Positions 1 to 5,978 of a stretch of 7,751 nucleotides of DNA are shown piece after piece. Numbering within the stretch: the first letter of the stretch is position 1; every line of letters begins with the position of its first letter. Source of the DNA: Octadecabacter sp. (GTDB taxonomy: Bacteria > Pseudomonadota > Alphaproteobacteria > Rhodobacterales > Rhodobacteraceae); contig DQCL01000308.1 of NCBI GenBank assembly GCA_003533975.1, positions 1-7,751 on the forward strand. The letters run 5' to 3'. Position numbers and translations under genes: made by a program. The notes below the pieces were generated by a model. That model had not been told where the DNA came from, did no database searches, and saw nothing but the letters and a program-made list of their open reading frames with translations.

Positions 1-83
1 GTACCGCCCCCGGGTCCGATCCGCTTATTGCGAGCGCGTTTATGTTCATAGTCCCGAGGGACATCTTAGAGATAGGCGAGTAA
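1..83 (+). CDS. Probable C-terminal end of an unidentified gene (partial, enters from left)
   Basis: In the frame beginning at base 3, the sequence reads open from the window edge to a TAA at 81-83. It gives about 26 residues ending SAFMFIVPRDILEIGE, a believable hydrophobic-then-charged C-terminus. A small hairpin follows directly (82-103) and could be its 3' end signal. The opposite strand also reads open leftward from an ATG at 64-62, but no purine-rich ribosome binding site precedes that ATG, so the + strand reading is preferred. The family cannot be recognised from so few residues. Confidence 0.35.
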   Translation, partial: TAPGSDPLIASAFMFIVPRDILEIGE

Positions 84-103
84 GGTGTGGATTTCAACAC
101 TTT
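82..103 (+). terminator. Weak hairpin after the left-edge gene
   Basis: Bases 82-88 can pair with 97-103 (seven pairs including one G-U) around an 8-base loop. Only a short T-rich stretch (tttgtct) follows, so it is a poor intrinsic terminator. The rest of 104-192 is AT-richer spacer that must hold the promoter of the LCCL gene, but I cannot fix convincing -35 and -10 boxes there. Confidence 0.25.
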
Positions 104-192
104 GTCTCAAGCGATAATGCGCAGTAGGGTGTTGAGGGCCGTTTATTTTGGCCTGAAATGTTGAAACTAAATATTTAAGAGGAGAATTTGAG

Positions 193-879
193 ATGAGTGC
201 ACGTGTTTTTTGCATCATGACAATTGGGGGCATTGTTGCTGCGGGGGCAGTGGCAGCCGAGGAGATGACCTTCACTATGGAGGAGGTCAAAGGGGCAGAT
301 GCCTGTCAAAGTGTGGCGGGCATCGCGGTAGACCAGCAGATGTTGTGCAGCTGTACGCCCGCGGCGATGTCGGGTTCGGTTTGGGGCACGCCGGCCTATA
401 CCAGCGATAGCAGCGTTTGCGCGGCGGCCCTGCATGCTGGAGCTGTGCCGCCTGAAGGCGGTGCCATTGTGGTGACCGGTTCTGCCGGACAGACGAGTTA
501 TACGGGCACCACGAACAACGGTATCACCACGCAGAACTGGGCCGCATATGGCACGAGTTTCGGTGTGGCACCGGCGCAAATTAAAACAACCCTTGCGGCC
601 TGTGGTCAGATACCATCAGGGGCGGACACGCATACCTGCCACTGTCCGGCGGCAGGGGGTGTGACGGGGCGCGTTTGGGGATATGGGCCGTACACGGCGG
701 ACAGTGACATCTGTTCAGCTGCGCGGCATGCGGGCTATATCGACGGCGATGGTGGCGATGTGACTGTGTTACGGCTGCAAGGGCTGCAGCGGTATTTGGG
801 TGGCGAGTCCAATGGGATCAACACGAGTGATTGGCAGGCTTACTCGAGCTCAATCGTGTTTGACTGGAATGCGCCCTAA
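193..879 (+). CDS. Secreted protein with two tandem LCCL domains
   Basis: The 228-residue product starts with a signal peptide (about residues 1-22; hydrophobic core, cleavage after AVAA likely), so it should reach the periplasm or be secreted. The rest is two copies of an LCCL-type domain, about residues 38-127 and 137-225. Each copy has the order Cys, CxC, (S/R)VWGxxxYTxDSxxC, a HAG motif, a GG-V strand, and NGIxTxxWxxY near its end. Cysteines are C38, C52, C54, C76 in copy 1 and C137, C149, C151, C174 in copy 2, so spacing is nearly conserved and two disulfides per domain are likely. LCCL domains are extracellular modules known from Limulus factor C and cochlin; the bacterial versions have no settled function, with ligand or surface binding an inference. 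The start is supported by AGGAG at 180-184, 8 bases upstream. It is convergent with the regulator gene, with a gap of only 21 bases. Confidence 0.85.
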   Translation: MSARVFCIMTIGGIVAAGAVAAEEMTFTMEEVKGADACQSVAGIAVDQQMLCSCTPAAMSGSVWGTPAYTSDSSVCAAALHAGAVPPEGGAIVVTGSAGQTSYTGTTNNGITTQNWAAYGTSFGVAPAQIKTTLAACGQIPSGADTHTCHCPAAGGVTGRVWGYGPYTADSDICSAARHAGYIDGDGGDVTVLRLQGLQRYLGGESNGINTSDWQAYSSSIVFDWNAP

Positions 880-900
880 GTTATCGGCGGGTTCGCCAGA

Positions 901-1620
901 TCAGGTGGCAGGCTTTTTTGCATCTGCCACCGATTTGCCCAACGCAGCAGTATAACCAGCAAGGTCGGCCAATAAGGTATCAACGTCGCTTGCGTTTTGC
1001 GCCTCAAGCGCGTCGGCGATGGCGGTGTGCAGGCCCACGATGTGGGTTCTTGAGCGTGCGGTGAACGTGATCATGTTCATCAGGGGTTCAATCGCTTCAA
1101 CTGCGCCGGCCAATTGGTAGGACAAGACAGGGTTGCCAGCGCCATCAACCAAGGCGCGGTGAAACGCGACATCTGATGCGCAGAAGCTTTCATCGCTGAG
1201 GCCGGGCTGGGCTTGTCGCGTGATTTCGGCACGCATGGTCGCCAGGTGGTCAGCGCTGCGACGTTTGGCGGACAGGGGGGCACAGGCGCGTTCCAGCGCA
1301 AAACGCGCTTCGCAGGCTGTGTCAAAGTCCACAGTATTCATGCTGAGAAGCAAGGCCGATGTGGTGATTTGTTGGCCGTATGCGTCTTCAAACGTAAGGT
1401 GGTTCACGAATGCGCCACCTGTTGCACCGCGCTGGGTTCGGATCAGGGACTGGGCGGCGAGGCGTTTGAGCGCTTCGCGCACCGTTGAGCGGCACACGTT
1501 GAATTGTTCGCTCAGCTCGGCCTCGCTTGGCAATCGTTCGTCAACGGGCAAATCGCCCGAAACAATAGCGTCACGGATGGATTTGGCGATCTGGGCTGAA
1601 AGGTCAGGTGTGTTTTTCAT
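901..1620 (-). CDS. GntR-family (FadR/FCD subfamily) regulator, likely controlling the DMSP operon
   Basis: The product has 239 residues. An N-terminal winged helix-turn-helix spans about residues 5-75, with the GntR signature ERLPSEAELSEQF and recognition helix STVREALKRLAAQSLI, then a wing rich in Gly. A C-terminal all-helical FCD ligand domain (about 97-225) contains D150xxxH154 and H198, positions typical of the metal- or carboxylate-binding pocket of this fold. FCD regulators usually bind a small organic acid or acyl-CoA and dimerise on GTnnnAC-type palindromes. It is transcribed away from the DUF2182-DUF1326-DinB-dmdA-acuI operon, and the shared control region holds three copies of such a site, so it is the obvious regulator of that operon and of itself. 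A GntR gene beside dmdA-acuI is, from memory, a known Roseobacter arrangement. The inducer is unknown here; acryloyl-CoA, acrylate or a DMSP catabolite is the natural guess. No good ribosome binding site precedes the ATG. Confidence 0.92.
   Translation of the reverse strand: MKNTPDLSAQIAKSIRDAIVSGDLPVDERLPSEAELSEQFNVCRSTVREALKRLAAQSLIRTQRGATGGAFVNHLTFEDAYGQQITTSALLLSMNTVDFDTACEARFALERACAPLSAKRRSADHLATMRAEITRQAQPGLSDESFCASDVAFHRALVDGAGNPVLSYQLAGAVEAIEPLMNMITFTARSRTHIVGLHTAIADALEAQNASDVDTLLADLAGYTAALGKSVADAKKPAT
904..931. repeat. 8-bp inverted repeat at the 3' end of the regulator gene
   Basis: GGTGGCAG (904-911) is an exact inverted match to CTGCCACC (924-931), with a 12-base loop that contains six Ts. 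It lies in the last codons of the GntR gene, where the two genes converge. The T run is inside the loop, not after the stem, so it is not a standard intrinsic terminator, but it may slow polymerase or protect 3' ends at the convergent junction. Confidence 0.35.
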
Positions 1621-1637
1621 TTGCCAGACATTAAACG
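1618..1637 (-). promoter_or_regulatory. Third, degenerate operator copy overlapping the gntR start codon
   Basis: Read on the - strand this 20-base stretch matches the two upstream repeats at 14 of 20 positions, with core TGTCTGGCA against TGTCTGACA. Its last three bases are the ATG of the regulator gene. A protein bound here would sit on the start of gntR, which suggests autoregulation. Whether it is truly bound is inference. Confidence 0.4.
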
Positions 1638-1707
1638 CGAAAATTAGAAAGATGTATCGTTTTTCGTTACCGCAGTGCAGACTTTAGCAGGCGGTGAGTG
1701 CAGGAAT

Positions 1708-1727
1708 CGTCAATTGTCTGACATTTG
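1708..1727 (+). promoter_or_regulatory. Operator-like direct repeat, copy A
   Basis: The sequence is CGTCAATTGTCTGACATTTG. It is repeated exactly at 1740-1759. Its core TGTCTGACA (1715-1723) is a perfect palindrome around a central T and fits the GTnnnAC pattern of FadR/FCD-type GntR operators. On the - strand its end reads TTGACG, a -35-like hexamer pointing towards gntR, though no good -10 is evident. Confidence 0.65.
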
Positions 1728-1739
1728 ATCTTCATTTTA

Positions 1740-1759
1740 CGTCAATTGTCTGACATTTG
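1740..1759 (+). promoter_or_regulatory. Operator-like direct repeat, copy B
   Basis: This is an exact 20-base copy of the element at 1708-1727, displaced by 32 bases, close to three DNA turns, so two dimers would bind on the same face. Its core palindrome is at 1747-1755. It ends 41 bases before the first operon gene, where a bound repressor could cover the promoter or transcription start. The exact -35 and -10 boxes are not clear from the sequence. Confidence 0.65.
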
Positions 1760-1790
1760 TTTTACAAGGAATGAGTCGCAGGGCATGTCG

Positions 1791-1796
1791 GGGAGG
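1791..1796 (+). promoter_or_regulatory. Ribosome binding site deciding the DUF2182 start
   Basis: GGGAGG stands 4 bases before the ATG at 1801. The other in-frame ATG (1771) has only 'aagga' directly touching it and lies 11 bases after operator copy B, so 1801 is the better start. Confidence 0.6.
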
Positions 1797-1800
1797 ACAT

Positions 1801-2553
1801 ATGCGCGCAGAATGGATCAGAGGCATGGGTGCCCCGCATTGGCTGGTGCTGTTTGGCATCGTGCTGGTGGGGTGGGTTGCCCTCTATCTGATGGCCATTC
1901 CGGCGGAGCTTCGCGAGCTGTCCCAGATTTACGGCGCACAGTTTTGGGCTGATCTGTGCCGTGTAACGCCGGATGCGGCGGGAGTTCTAAAGCTTTGGGC
2001 GATGTGGGCGTTGATGTCGGCGGCGATGATGTTGCCGACCGCGCTGCCCGCTTTTGCGACCTTTGATGATTTGCCCGGCACACAGGGCGATTTTTGGCGG
2101 CTCGTCGGCGGATACCTTGGGGTTTGGTTGGTGTTTTCGGCAATCGCGGCCGTGGTGCAGATGGGGCTTTGGCGGCTGGGGGTGGTAGACCAAACGGGCC
2201 TTAGTCTGAATGTTTGGTTGTCCGGCGGGCTGCTGATCCTTGCGGGGGCGTATCAGTTCAGTGCGTTCAAGGCGGCATGCGTCAGCAAGTGTCGCGCGCC
2301 CTTTGCGTTTTTCATGCAGCATTGGGCCGAGGGGCCGTGGCGTATGGGAGGTCGTCTGGGTGCTGTATGCCTTGGCTGCTGTTGGGCGTTGATGTTGCTG
2401 GCCTTTGTGGGTGGTATGATGAGCCTTGCCTTTATGGGCTTGGCGACATTGCTGATGGTGTTGGAGAAGCTGCCTCAACTCGGGGAGCGCCTGACGCGCC
2501 CGTTGGGGGTTGCACTGATTGGCGCTGGCGTTTTGATCGGCGTAGGTTTTTGA
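1801..2553 (+). CDS. DUF2182 integral membrane protein, putative metal-binding
   Basis: The 250-residue product is mostly hydrophobic with roughly five to seven membrane segments (for example about 14-33, 64-86, 101-123, 138-156, 187-221, 234-250). Diagnostic DUF2182 motifs are visible: the MWALMSAAMMLPT stretch (68-80), YQFSxxKxxCxxKCRxP (151-167, with C160 and C164), and CLGCCWALM (190-198, with C190, C193, C194), followed by EKL (222-224). The paired cysteines beside membrane helices are why the family is described as a predicted metal-binding membrane protein; no reaction is established. It is the first gene of the operon and lies 27 bases upstream of a DUF1326 gene, a partner commonly found next to DUF2182. 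An extended start at 1771 (260 residues) is possible but less well supported. Confidence 0.87.
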   Translation: MRAEWIRGMGAPHWLVLFGIVLVGWVALYLMAIPAELRELSQIYGAQFWADLCRVTPDAAGVLKLWAMWALMSAAMMLPTALPAFATFDDLPGTQGDFWRLVGGYLGVWLVFSAIAAVVQMGLWRLGVVDQTGLSLNVWLSGGLLILAGAYQFSAFKAACVSKCRAPFAFFMQHWAEGPWRMGGRLGAVCLGCCWALMLLAFVGGMMSLAFMGLATLLMVLEKLPQLGERLTRPLGVALIGAGVLIGVGF

Positions 2554-2580
2554 ATTAACTAGACAAACGGGAGAGAAATT

Positions 2581-3240
2581 ATGGACGGAACACAAGACAG
2601 CCACCCAATGCGCCGCCAGATTACGGCTGCAAACTGGGCCATTAAAGGCGAGCTATTTCTGAACTGTAACTGTACGGTCTTTTGCCCCTGTGTGGTCAGC
2701 CTTGGCCAGCACGCGCCAACCGAAGGCTACTGTCAGGCGTGGATGGCGATTGCCATTGATGAGGGGCATTTTGAGGGCGAAGATCTTTCGGGCCTCAACA
2801 TTGGGCTGCTTGCCGATATTCCGGGACGCATGGCCGAAGGCAACTGGAAAGTTGCACTTTATGTAGACGAACGCGCGTCTGATGCCGCCTATGACGGCAT
2901 TGGCAAGATTTTCAGCGGCAAAGCTGGAGGCACAACTGGGCTGTTCACGATGCTGGTGAGTGAGATCATCGGGATGGAACGTGAGAAGGTTGAGATCATG
3001 CGCGAGGGGACCAAACGTGGCCTTTACGTTGGTCGCAAGATCAGCGGTGAGATCGAGATGATCACCGGTGCTGACCCTGAACAACCTGTCACCATGACGA
3101 ACACGCAATACTGGATGGGCGCGGACGTTATTGCGGCTCGTGGCTTGAGGTCCAAGGTGCGCGATTACGGTCGTGTTTGGGATCTGTCCGGCAAATCCGG
3201 TGAAATTTGCGCGATCGACTGGAAAGGTGTTGCCAAGTGA
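2581..3240 (+). CDS. DUF1326 domain protein with a CNCxxxCPC cysteine motif
   Basis: The 219-residue soluble protein has no signal peptide. After a short polar leader it shows the family hallmark WAIKGELFLNCNC followed by CPC, giving C29, C31, C35 and C37, plus C51. Four closely spaced cysteines suggest a metal site or redox-active thiols, but the function of DUF1326 is not established. GGGAGA at 2569-2574 precedes the ATG at 2581; an internal ATG at 2608 would remove nine residues without touching the domain. DUF1326 and DUF2182 genes often stand side by side, so a joint role at the inner face of the membrane is a fair inference. Its TGA overlaps the GTG start of the following DinB gene, which points to coupled translation. 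Confidence 0.88.
   Translation: MDGTQDSHPMRRQITAANWAIKGELFLNCNCTVFCPCVVSLGQHAPTEGYCQAWMAIAIDEGHFEGEDLSGLNIGLLADIPGRMAEGNWKVALYVDERASDAAYDGIGKIFSGKAGGTTGLFTMLVSEIIGMEREKVEIMREGTKRGLYVGRKISGEIEMITGADPEQPVTMTNTQYWMGADVIAARGLRSKVRDYGRVWDLSGKSGEICAIDWKGVAK
3221..3227 (+). promoter_or_regulatory. Ribosome binding site deciding a GTG start for the DinB gene
   Basis: GGAAAGG lies 9 bases before the GTG at 3237, inside the end of the DUF1326 gene. The more upstream in-frame candidate at 3207 is a TTG without such a site, and the ATG at 3264 would cut into the conserved first helix. Confidence 0.55.
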
Positions 3241-3740
3241 TTACACCTGAATATTGCCAAACTATGGCACGCTATAACCAGTGGCAAAACAATGGTTTGC
3301 GCGAGATTGTTAAAGCAATGAGTGAGGATGATCTTCGGAAAGATCGGGGCGCGTTCTTTGGGTCGATTTTTGAAACGCTGAACCATCTACTTTGGGGTGA
3401 CACGCTTTGGATTAGTCGTTTTGATGGCGGACCAGGCACGGAAGCGTCCATTCAAGAGAGCCGAAATTTCACCGCATCTGGTACGGATTGGGGGTCTGAG
3501 CGATTTCGCGTGGATGGCCGGATTAACGAGTGGGCGCGTAGGGTTGATGCGATTGATCTCGTTGGTGATTTGCACTGGTATTCCGGTGCATTGGGGCGCG
3601 ACATGGTTAAGCCCAAGGCGATTTGTGCGATGCAATTGTTCAATCACCAAACCCATCATCGGGGACAAGTGCATGCGATGCTGACAGCCGCAGGGCAAAA
3701 GCCCAACGACACGGATCTTCCTTTTCTTCCAGAGGGTTAA
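3237..3740 (+). CDS. DinB-superfamily putative metalloprotein
   Basis: With the GTG start the product has 167 residues, the normal size of a DinB four-helix protein. The helix-1 motif MARYNQWQN (10-18) is typical. The metal-binding His triad is in place: H50 in FETLNHLLWGD, and H137 and H141 in FNHQTHHRGQVHAML. DinB proteins usually bind Zn or Ni; some members are thiol transferases using mycothiol or bacillithiol, but most, including this type, have no known substrate. The start codon overlaps the DUF1326 stop (GTGA) and the gene ends 5 bases before dmdA, so it is firmly inside the operon. A role in thiol or metal chemistry tied to DMSP breakdown is a hypothesis only. Confidence 0.84.
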   Translation: MITPEYCQTMARYNQWQNNGLREIVKAMSEDDLRKDRGAFFGSIFETLNHLLWGDTLWISRFDGGPGTEASIQESRNFTASGTDWGSERFRVDGRINEWARRVDAIDLVGDLHWYSGALGRDMVKPKAICAMQLFNHQTHHRGQVHAMLTAAGQKPNDTDLPFLPEG

Positions 3741-3745
3741 GAAAA

Positions 3746-4852
3746 ATGGTAATCATAGCAGGATCGCGTCGTATTCGGCGTACACCGTTCTCGGATGGCG
3801 TGGAGGCGTTTGGCGTCAAAGGCTACACGGTCTATAACCATATGCTTTTGCCAACCGTGTTTCGCTCGGTTGAAGAGGACTACCATCATCTGAAATCTGC
3901 TGTGCAGGTTTGGGATGTGGCGGTTGAGCGGCAGGTTGAAATTCGTGGGCCGGATGCCGCACGTTTGATGCAAATGCTGACCCCCCGCGACCTTCGCGCA
4001 ATGCAGCCAGGTATGTGCTATTACGTGCCGATGGTGGATGAAACGGGGGGGATGCTGAATGACCCCGTTGCTGTCATGATCGCGGAAGATCGGTATTGGG
4101 TTTCAATTGCTGATAGTGATTTGCTGTTTTGGGTCAAAGGGTTGGCGTATGGTCTTCGCCTTGATGTGCTGGTGGATGAACCTGATGTTTCACCGCTTGC
4201 GATCCAAGGGCCGAAGGCGGACGAATTGGCGGCGCGGGTTTTTGGCGACAAGGTGAAAGACCTTAAGTTTTTCCGCTTTGGCCGCTTTGATTTTATGGGC
4301 CAAGACATGATCGTGGCGCGGTCGGGGTACTCAAAACAGGGTGGCTTTGAGGTCTATGTTGAGGGTGGAAAGAACGGGATGCCGCTCTGGAATGCGCTGA
4401 TGGAGGCGGGCAAGGACCTTGATGTTCATGCTGGCTGCCCAAACGTGATTGAACGAATTGAAGGCGGTCTTTTGTCTTACGGCAATGACATGACCCGCGA
4501 TAACACACCGCACGAAGCGGGCTTGGGGCGGTTTTGCTCGACCGAAACAGCGATTGGTTGTGTCGGGCGCGACGCGTTACTGCGTGTGTCCAAAGAGGGG
4601 CCAGTCAAGCAGATACGAGGTTTGCGAATTGAAGGCAGCGTGCCACCTTGTGATCGCGCGTGGCCGATCATGGATGCGGATGGGCAGTATCAGATCGGCG
4701 CAGTGACATCCGCCGCATGGTCGCCCGATTTTGAAACGAATGTCGCGATCGGTATGGTGAGGATGACCCACTGGGACCCTAGAACCGACGTGGATGTTGT
4801 GACGCAAGCAGGCGTTTTTCCTGCGGTCGTCCAAGAAACTTTTTGGATATAG
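3746..4852 (+). CDS. dmdA: Dimethylsulfoniopropionate demethylase DmdA
   Basis: The 368-residue protein belongs to the GcvT/aminomethyltransferase fold and matches DmdA in length and sequence. Stretches remembered from DmdA include SRRIRRTPF (8-15), YNHMLLP (30-36), SVEEDYHHLK (41-50), QVEIRGPDA (63-71), LTPRDL (78-83), the GGMLNDPV loop (101-108), SPLAIQGPKA (149-158), KFFRF (174-178), ARSGYSKQGG (191-200) and NVIERIEGGLLSYGND (233-248). Glycine-cleavage T-proteins usually read GG-I-DD at the loop where this protein has GGMLND, which helps separate DmdA. The enzyme transfers one methyl from DMSP to tetrahydrofolate, giving methylmercaptopropionate and 5-methyl-THF in the cytoplasm, the committed step of the demethylation route. 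AGAGGG at 3731-3736 supports the ATG at 3746. No dmdB, dmdC or dmdD lies in the window. Confidence 0.93.
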   Translation: MVIIAGSRRIRRTPFSDGVEAFGVKGYTVYNHMLLPTVFRSVEEDYHHLKSAVQVWDVAVERQVEIRGPDAARLMQMLTPRDLRAMQPGMCYYVPMVDETGGMLNDPVAVMIAEDRYWVSIADSDLLFWVKGLAYGLRLDVLVDEPDVSPLAIQGPKADELAARVFGDKVKDLKFFRFGRFDFMGQDMIVARSGYSKQGGFEVYVEGGKNGMPLWNALMEAGKDLDVHAGCPNVIERIEGGLLSYGNDMTRDNTPHEAGLGRFCSTETAIGCVGRDALLRVSKEGPVKQIRGLRIEGSVPPCDRAWPIMDADGQYQIGAVTSAAWSPDFETNVAIGMVRMTHWDPRTDVDVVTQAGVFPAVVQETFWI

Positions 4853-4873
4853 AGCCTGTAGTTTAAGGTAGGT

Positions 4874-4889
4874 GTCCCAATTCTGGGGC
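4874..4889 (+). other. Small hairpin in the dmdA-acuI gap
   Basis: The 74-base gap (4853-4926) contains GTCCCA (4874-4879) paired with TGGGGC (4884-4889) around the loop ATTC, six pairs with one G-U. No T run follows, so it should not stop transcription; it may tune message stability or processing between the two genes. Confidence 0.3.
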
Positions 4890-4913
4890 GCGTGCTGCTG
4901 GGCCAAGATGAAT

Positions 4914-4920
4914 GAGGGAG
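4914..4920 (+). promoter_or_regulatory. Ribosome binding site deciding the acuI start
   Basis: GAGGGAG lies 6 bases before the ATG at 4927. The earlier in-frame ATG at 4912 overlaps this site and has no such element of its own, and AcuI proteins begin near MFNALMVEKDD, so 4927 is preferred. Confidence 0.65.
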
Positions 4921-4926
4921 AATGAT

Positions 4927-5910
4927 ATGTTTAACGCGTTGATGGTTGAAAAGGACGATGAGGGTAAGACCTCTGCGTCGGTCCAGAAAATTGATCTGGA
5001 CCGTTTGCCTGACGGCGACGTAACGGTTGCGGTTGAATACTCGACCGTGAACTACAAAGACGGTCTGTGCATTGGGCCAGGCGGTGGGTTGGTACGCAAC
5101 TATCCGCATGTTCCCGGTATCGATTTCGCAGGGACCGTCGAAGCGTCCGATGATGCGCGCTACAAGGCGGGTGACAAGGTTGTATTGACTGGTTGGCGTG
5201 TCGGCGAGGTGCATTGGGGCGGTTATTCCCAAAAGGCCCGTGTAAAGGCCGATTGGCTGGTTCCGCTTCCTGACGGTTTGGATACGCGCAAAGCAATGGC
5301 TGTTGGGACGGCGGGTTTCACAGCGATGCTCGCGGTGATGGCGCTTGAGGATCATGGCATCAAAGACGGGCCAGTTCTGGTGACGGGTGCGGCTGGCGGT
5401 GTTGGGTCGGTTGCGACGGCGATATTGGCAAACTTGGGCCATGAAGTTGCTGGTGTTACAGGGCGGCCTGACACCGAGGATTACCTTAAATCCCTAGGCG
5501 CGACGCAGATCGTTGCGCGCGAAGAGCTGAATGAAACCACCAAACGCCCGCTAGAAGCTGAAGTTTGGGGCGGTTGTGTTGATGCCGTTGGCGGTGACAT
5601 GCTTGCGCGGGTACTCGGGCAGATGAAGTACGGCGCGTCTGTTTCGGCAGTTGGCCTTGCGGGGGGGGCCGCGCTTCCGGCGACGGTCATTCCGTTTTTG
5701 CTACGTGGTGTGAACCTGCTTGGCATCGATTCCGTGATGCAGCCGTACGACAACCGCGTGCGCGCGTGGGCGCGGATTGCCAAAGATCTGCCTATGGATA
5801 AGCTTGAAGCGATGGTGCAACCGGCTGTTTTGTCTGACCTACCAGCGCTTGGTCGCGACATTTTGAAAGGCCAAGTAAAGGGCCGCGTTGTTGTTGACGT
5901 AAACGCTTAA
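4927..5910 (+). CDS. acuI: Acryloyl-CoA reductase (NADPH) AcuI
   Basis: The 327-residue protein is a medium-chain dehydrogenase/reductase of the YhdH/AcuI type, at the usual length (about 330). Visible elements are the N-terminal MFNALMVEKDD, the substrate-side stretch STVNYKDGL (39-47), HVPGIDFAGTV (61-71), AVGTAGFTAMLAVMALEDHG (125-144) and the Rossmann nucleotide-binding motif GAAGGVGS (154-161) followed by the VTGR turn (177-180) expected of NADPH users. No zinc-ligand cysteines are seen, as is normal for this quinone-oxidoreductase-like branch. AcuI reduces acryloyl-CoA to propionyl-CoA, removing a toxic electrophile formed during DMSP and acrylate use. It lies downstream of dmdA as in other Roseobacters, and a strong terminator follows, so it closes the operon. 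Confidence 0.93.
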   Translation: MFNALMVEKDDEGKTSASVQKIDLDRLPDGDVTVAVEYSTVNYKDGLCIGPGGGLVRNYPHVPGIDFAGTVEASDDARYKAGDKVVLTGWRVGEVHWGGYSQKARVKADWLVPLPDGLDTRKAMAVGTAGFTAMLAVMALEDHGIKDGPVLVTGAAGGVGSVATAILANLGHEVAGVTGRPDTEDYLKSLGATQIVAREELNETTKRPLEAEVWGGCVDAVGGDMLARVLGQMKYGASVSAVGLAGGAALPATVIPFLLRGVNLLGIDSVMQPYDNRVRAWARIAKDLPMDKLEAMVQPAVLSDLPALGRDILKGQVKGRVVVDVNA

Positions 5911-5940
5911 CAGGTGACCCCGCGGGGGCGGCGAGGTTTG

Positions 5941-5962
5941 GAGCCTTCGGCGGGAATATTTA
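5941..5962 (+). repeat. Rhodobacterales-type intergenic element, copy 1
   Basis: The motif gagccttcggcgggaatatt, found just after acuI, resembles a short element I remember as very common after genes in Rhodobacterales genomes. It is preceded by the perfect palindrome CCCCGCGGGG (5918-5927). Its role is not established; 3' end protection or termination is plausible. The identification is by memory. Confidence 0.45.
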
Positions 5963-5978
5963 CGAAACAAAGGCAAAT

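Noticed and set aside
2..64. Start of a - strand gene running out of the window (ATG at 64-62)
   Set aside because: It is open to the edge and reads plausibly, but it has no ribosome binding site upstream; kept only as an alternative to the + strand tail.
1..83. Possible structured RNA (tRNA-like or tmRNA-like) at the left edge
   Set aside because: GGGTCCGATCC and GTCCCGAGGGAC suggest a T-arm and a hairpin, but the T-loop lacks the TTCGA core and no cloverleaf can be formed; a C-terminal coding tail explains the stretch better.
175..579. 134-residue - strand open frame
   Set aside because: It is antisense to the LCCL gene, has Arg/His-rich composition and no family features; a shadow frame.
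1987..2604. 205-residue - strand open frame
   Set aside because: It runs opposite the DUF2182 gene and is rich in Gln, Arg, His and Pro, as expected of an antisense shadow of a GC-rich gene.
1801..3240. Copper-binding bufferin-type operon
   Set aside because: Those systems use DUF2282, DUF692 and DUF2063 proteins; the genes here are DUF2182 and DUF1326, which are different families.
3623..3745. N-terminal extension of dmdA
   Set aside because: The frame is open upstream but overlaps the DinB gene by over 100 bases, and DmdA proteins start near the MVIIAGSRRIRRTPF segment.
3746..4852. Glycine-cleavage T-protein (GcvT)
   Set aside because: The fold is shared, but the YNHMLLP, SVEEDYHHLK and GGMLNDPV segments and the acuI neighbour match DmdA, and no gcvH or gcvP is nearby.
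4690..5442. 250-residue - strand open frame
   Set aside because: It spans the end of dmdA, the gap and half of acuI on the opposite strand, with no recognisable motif; a shadow.
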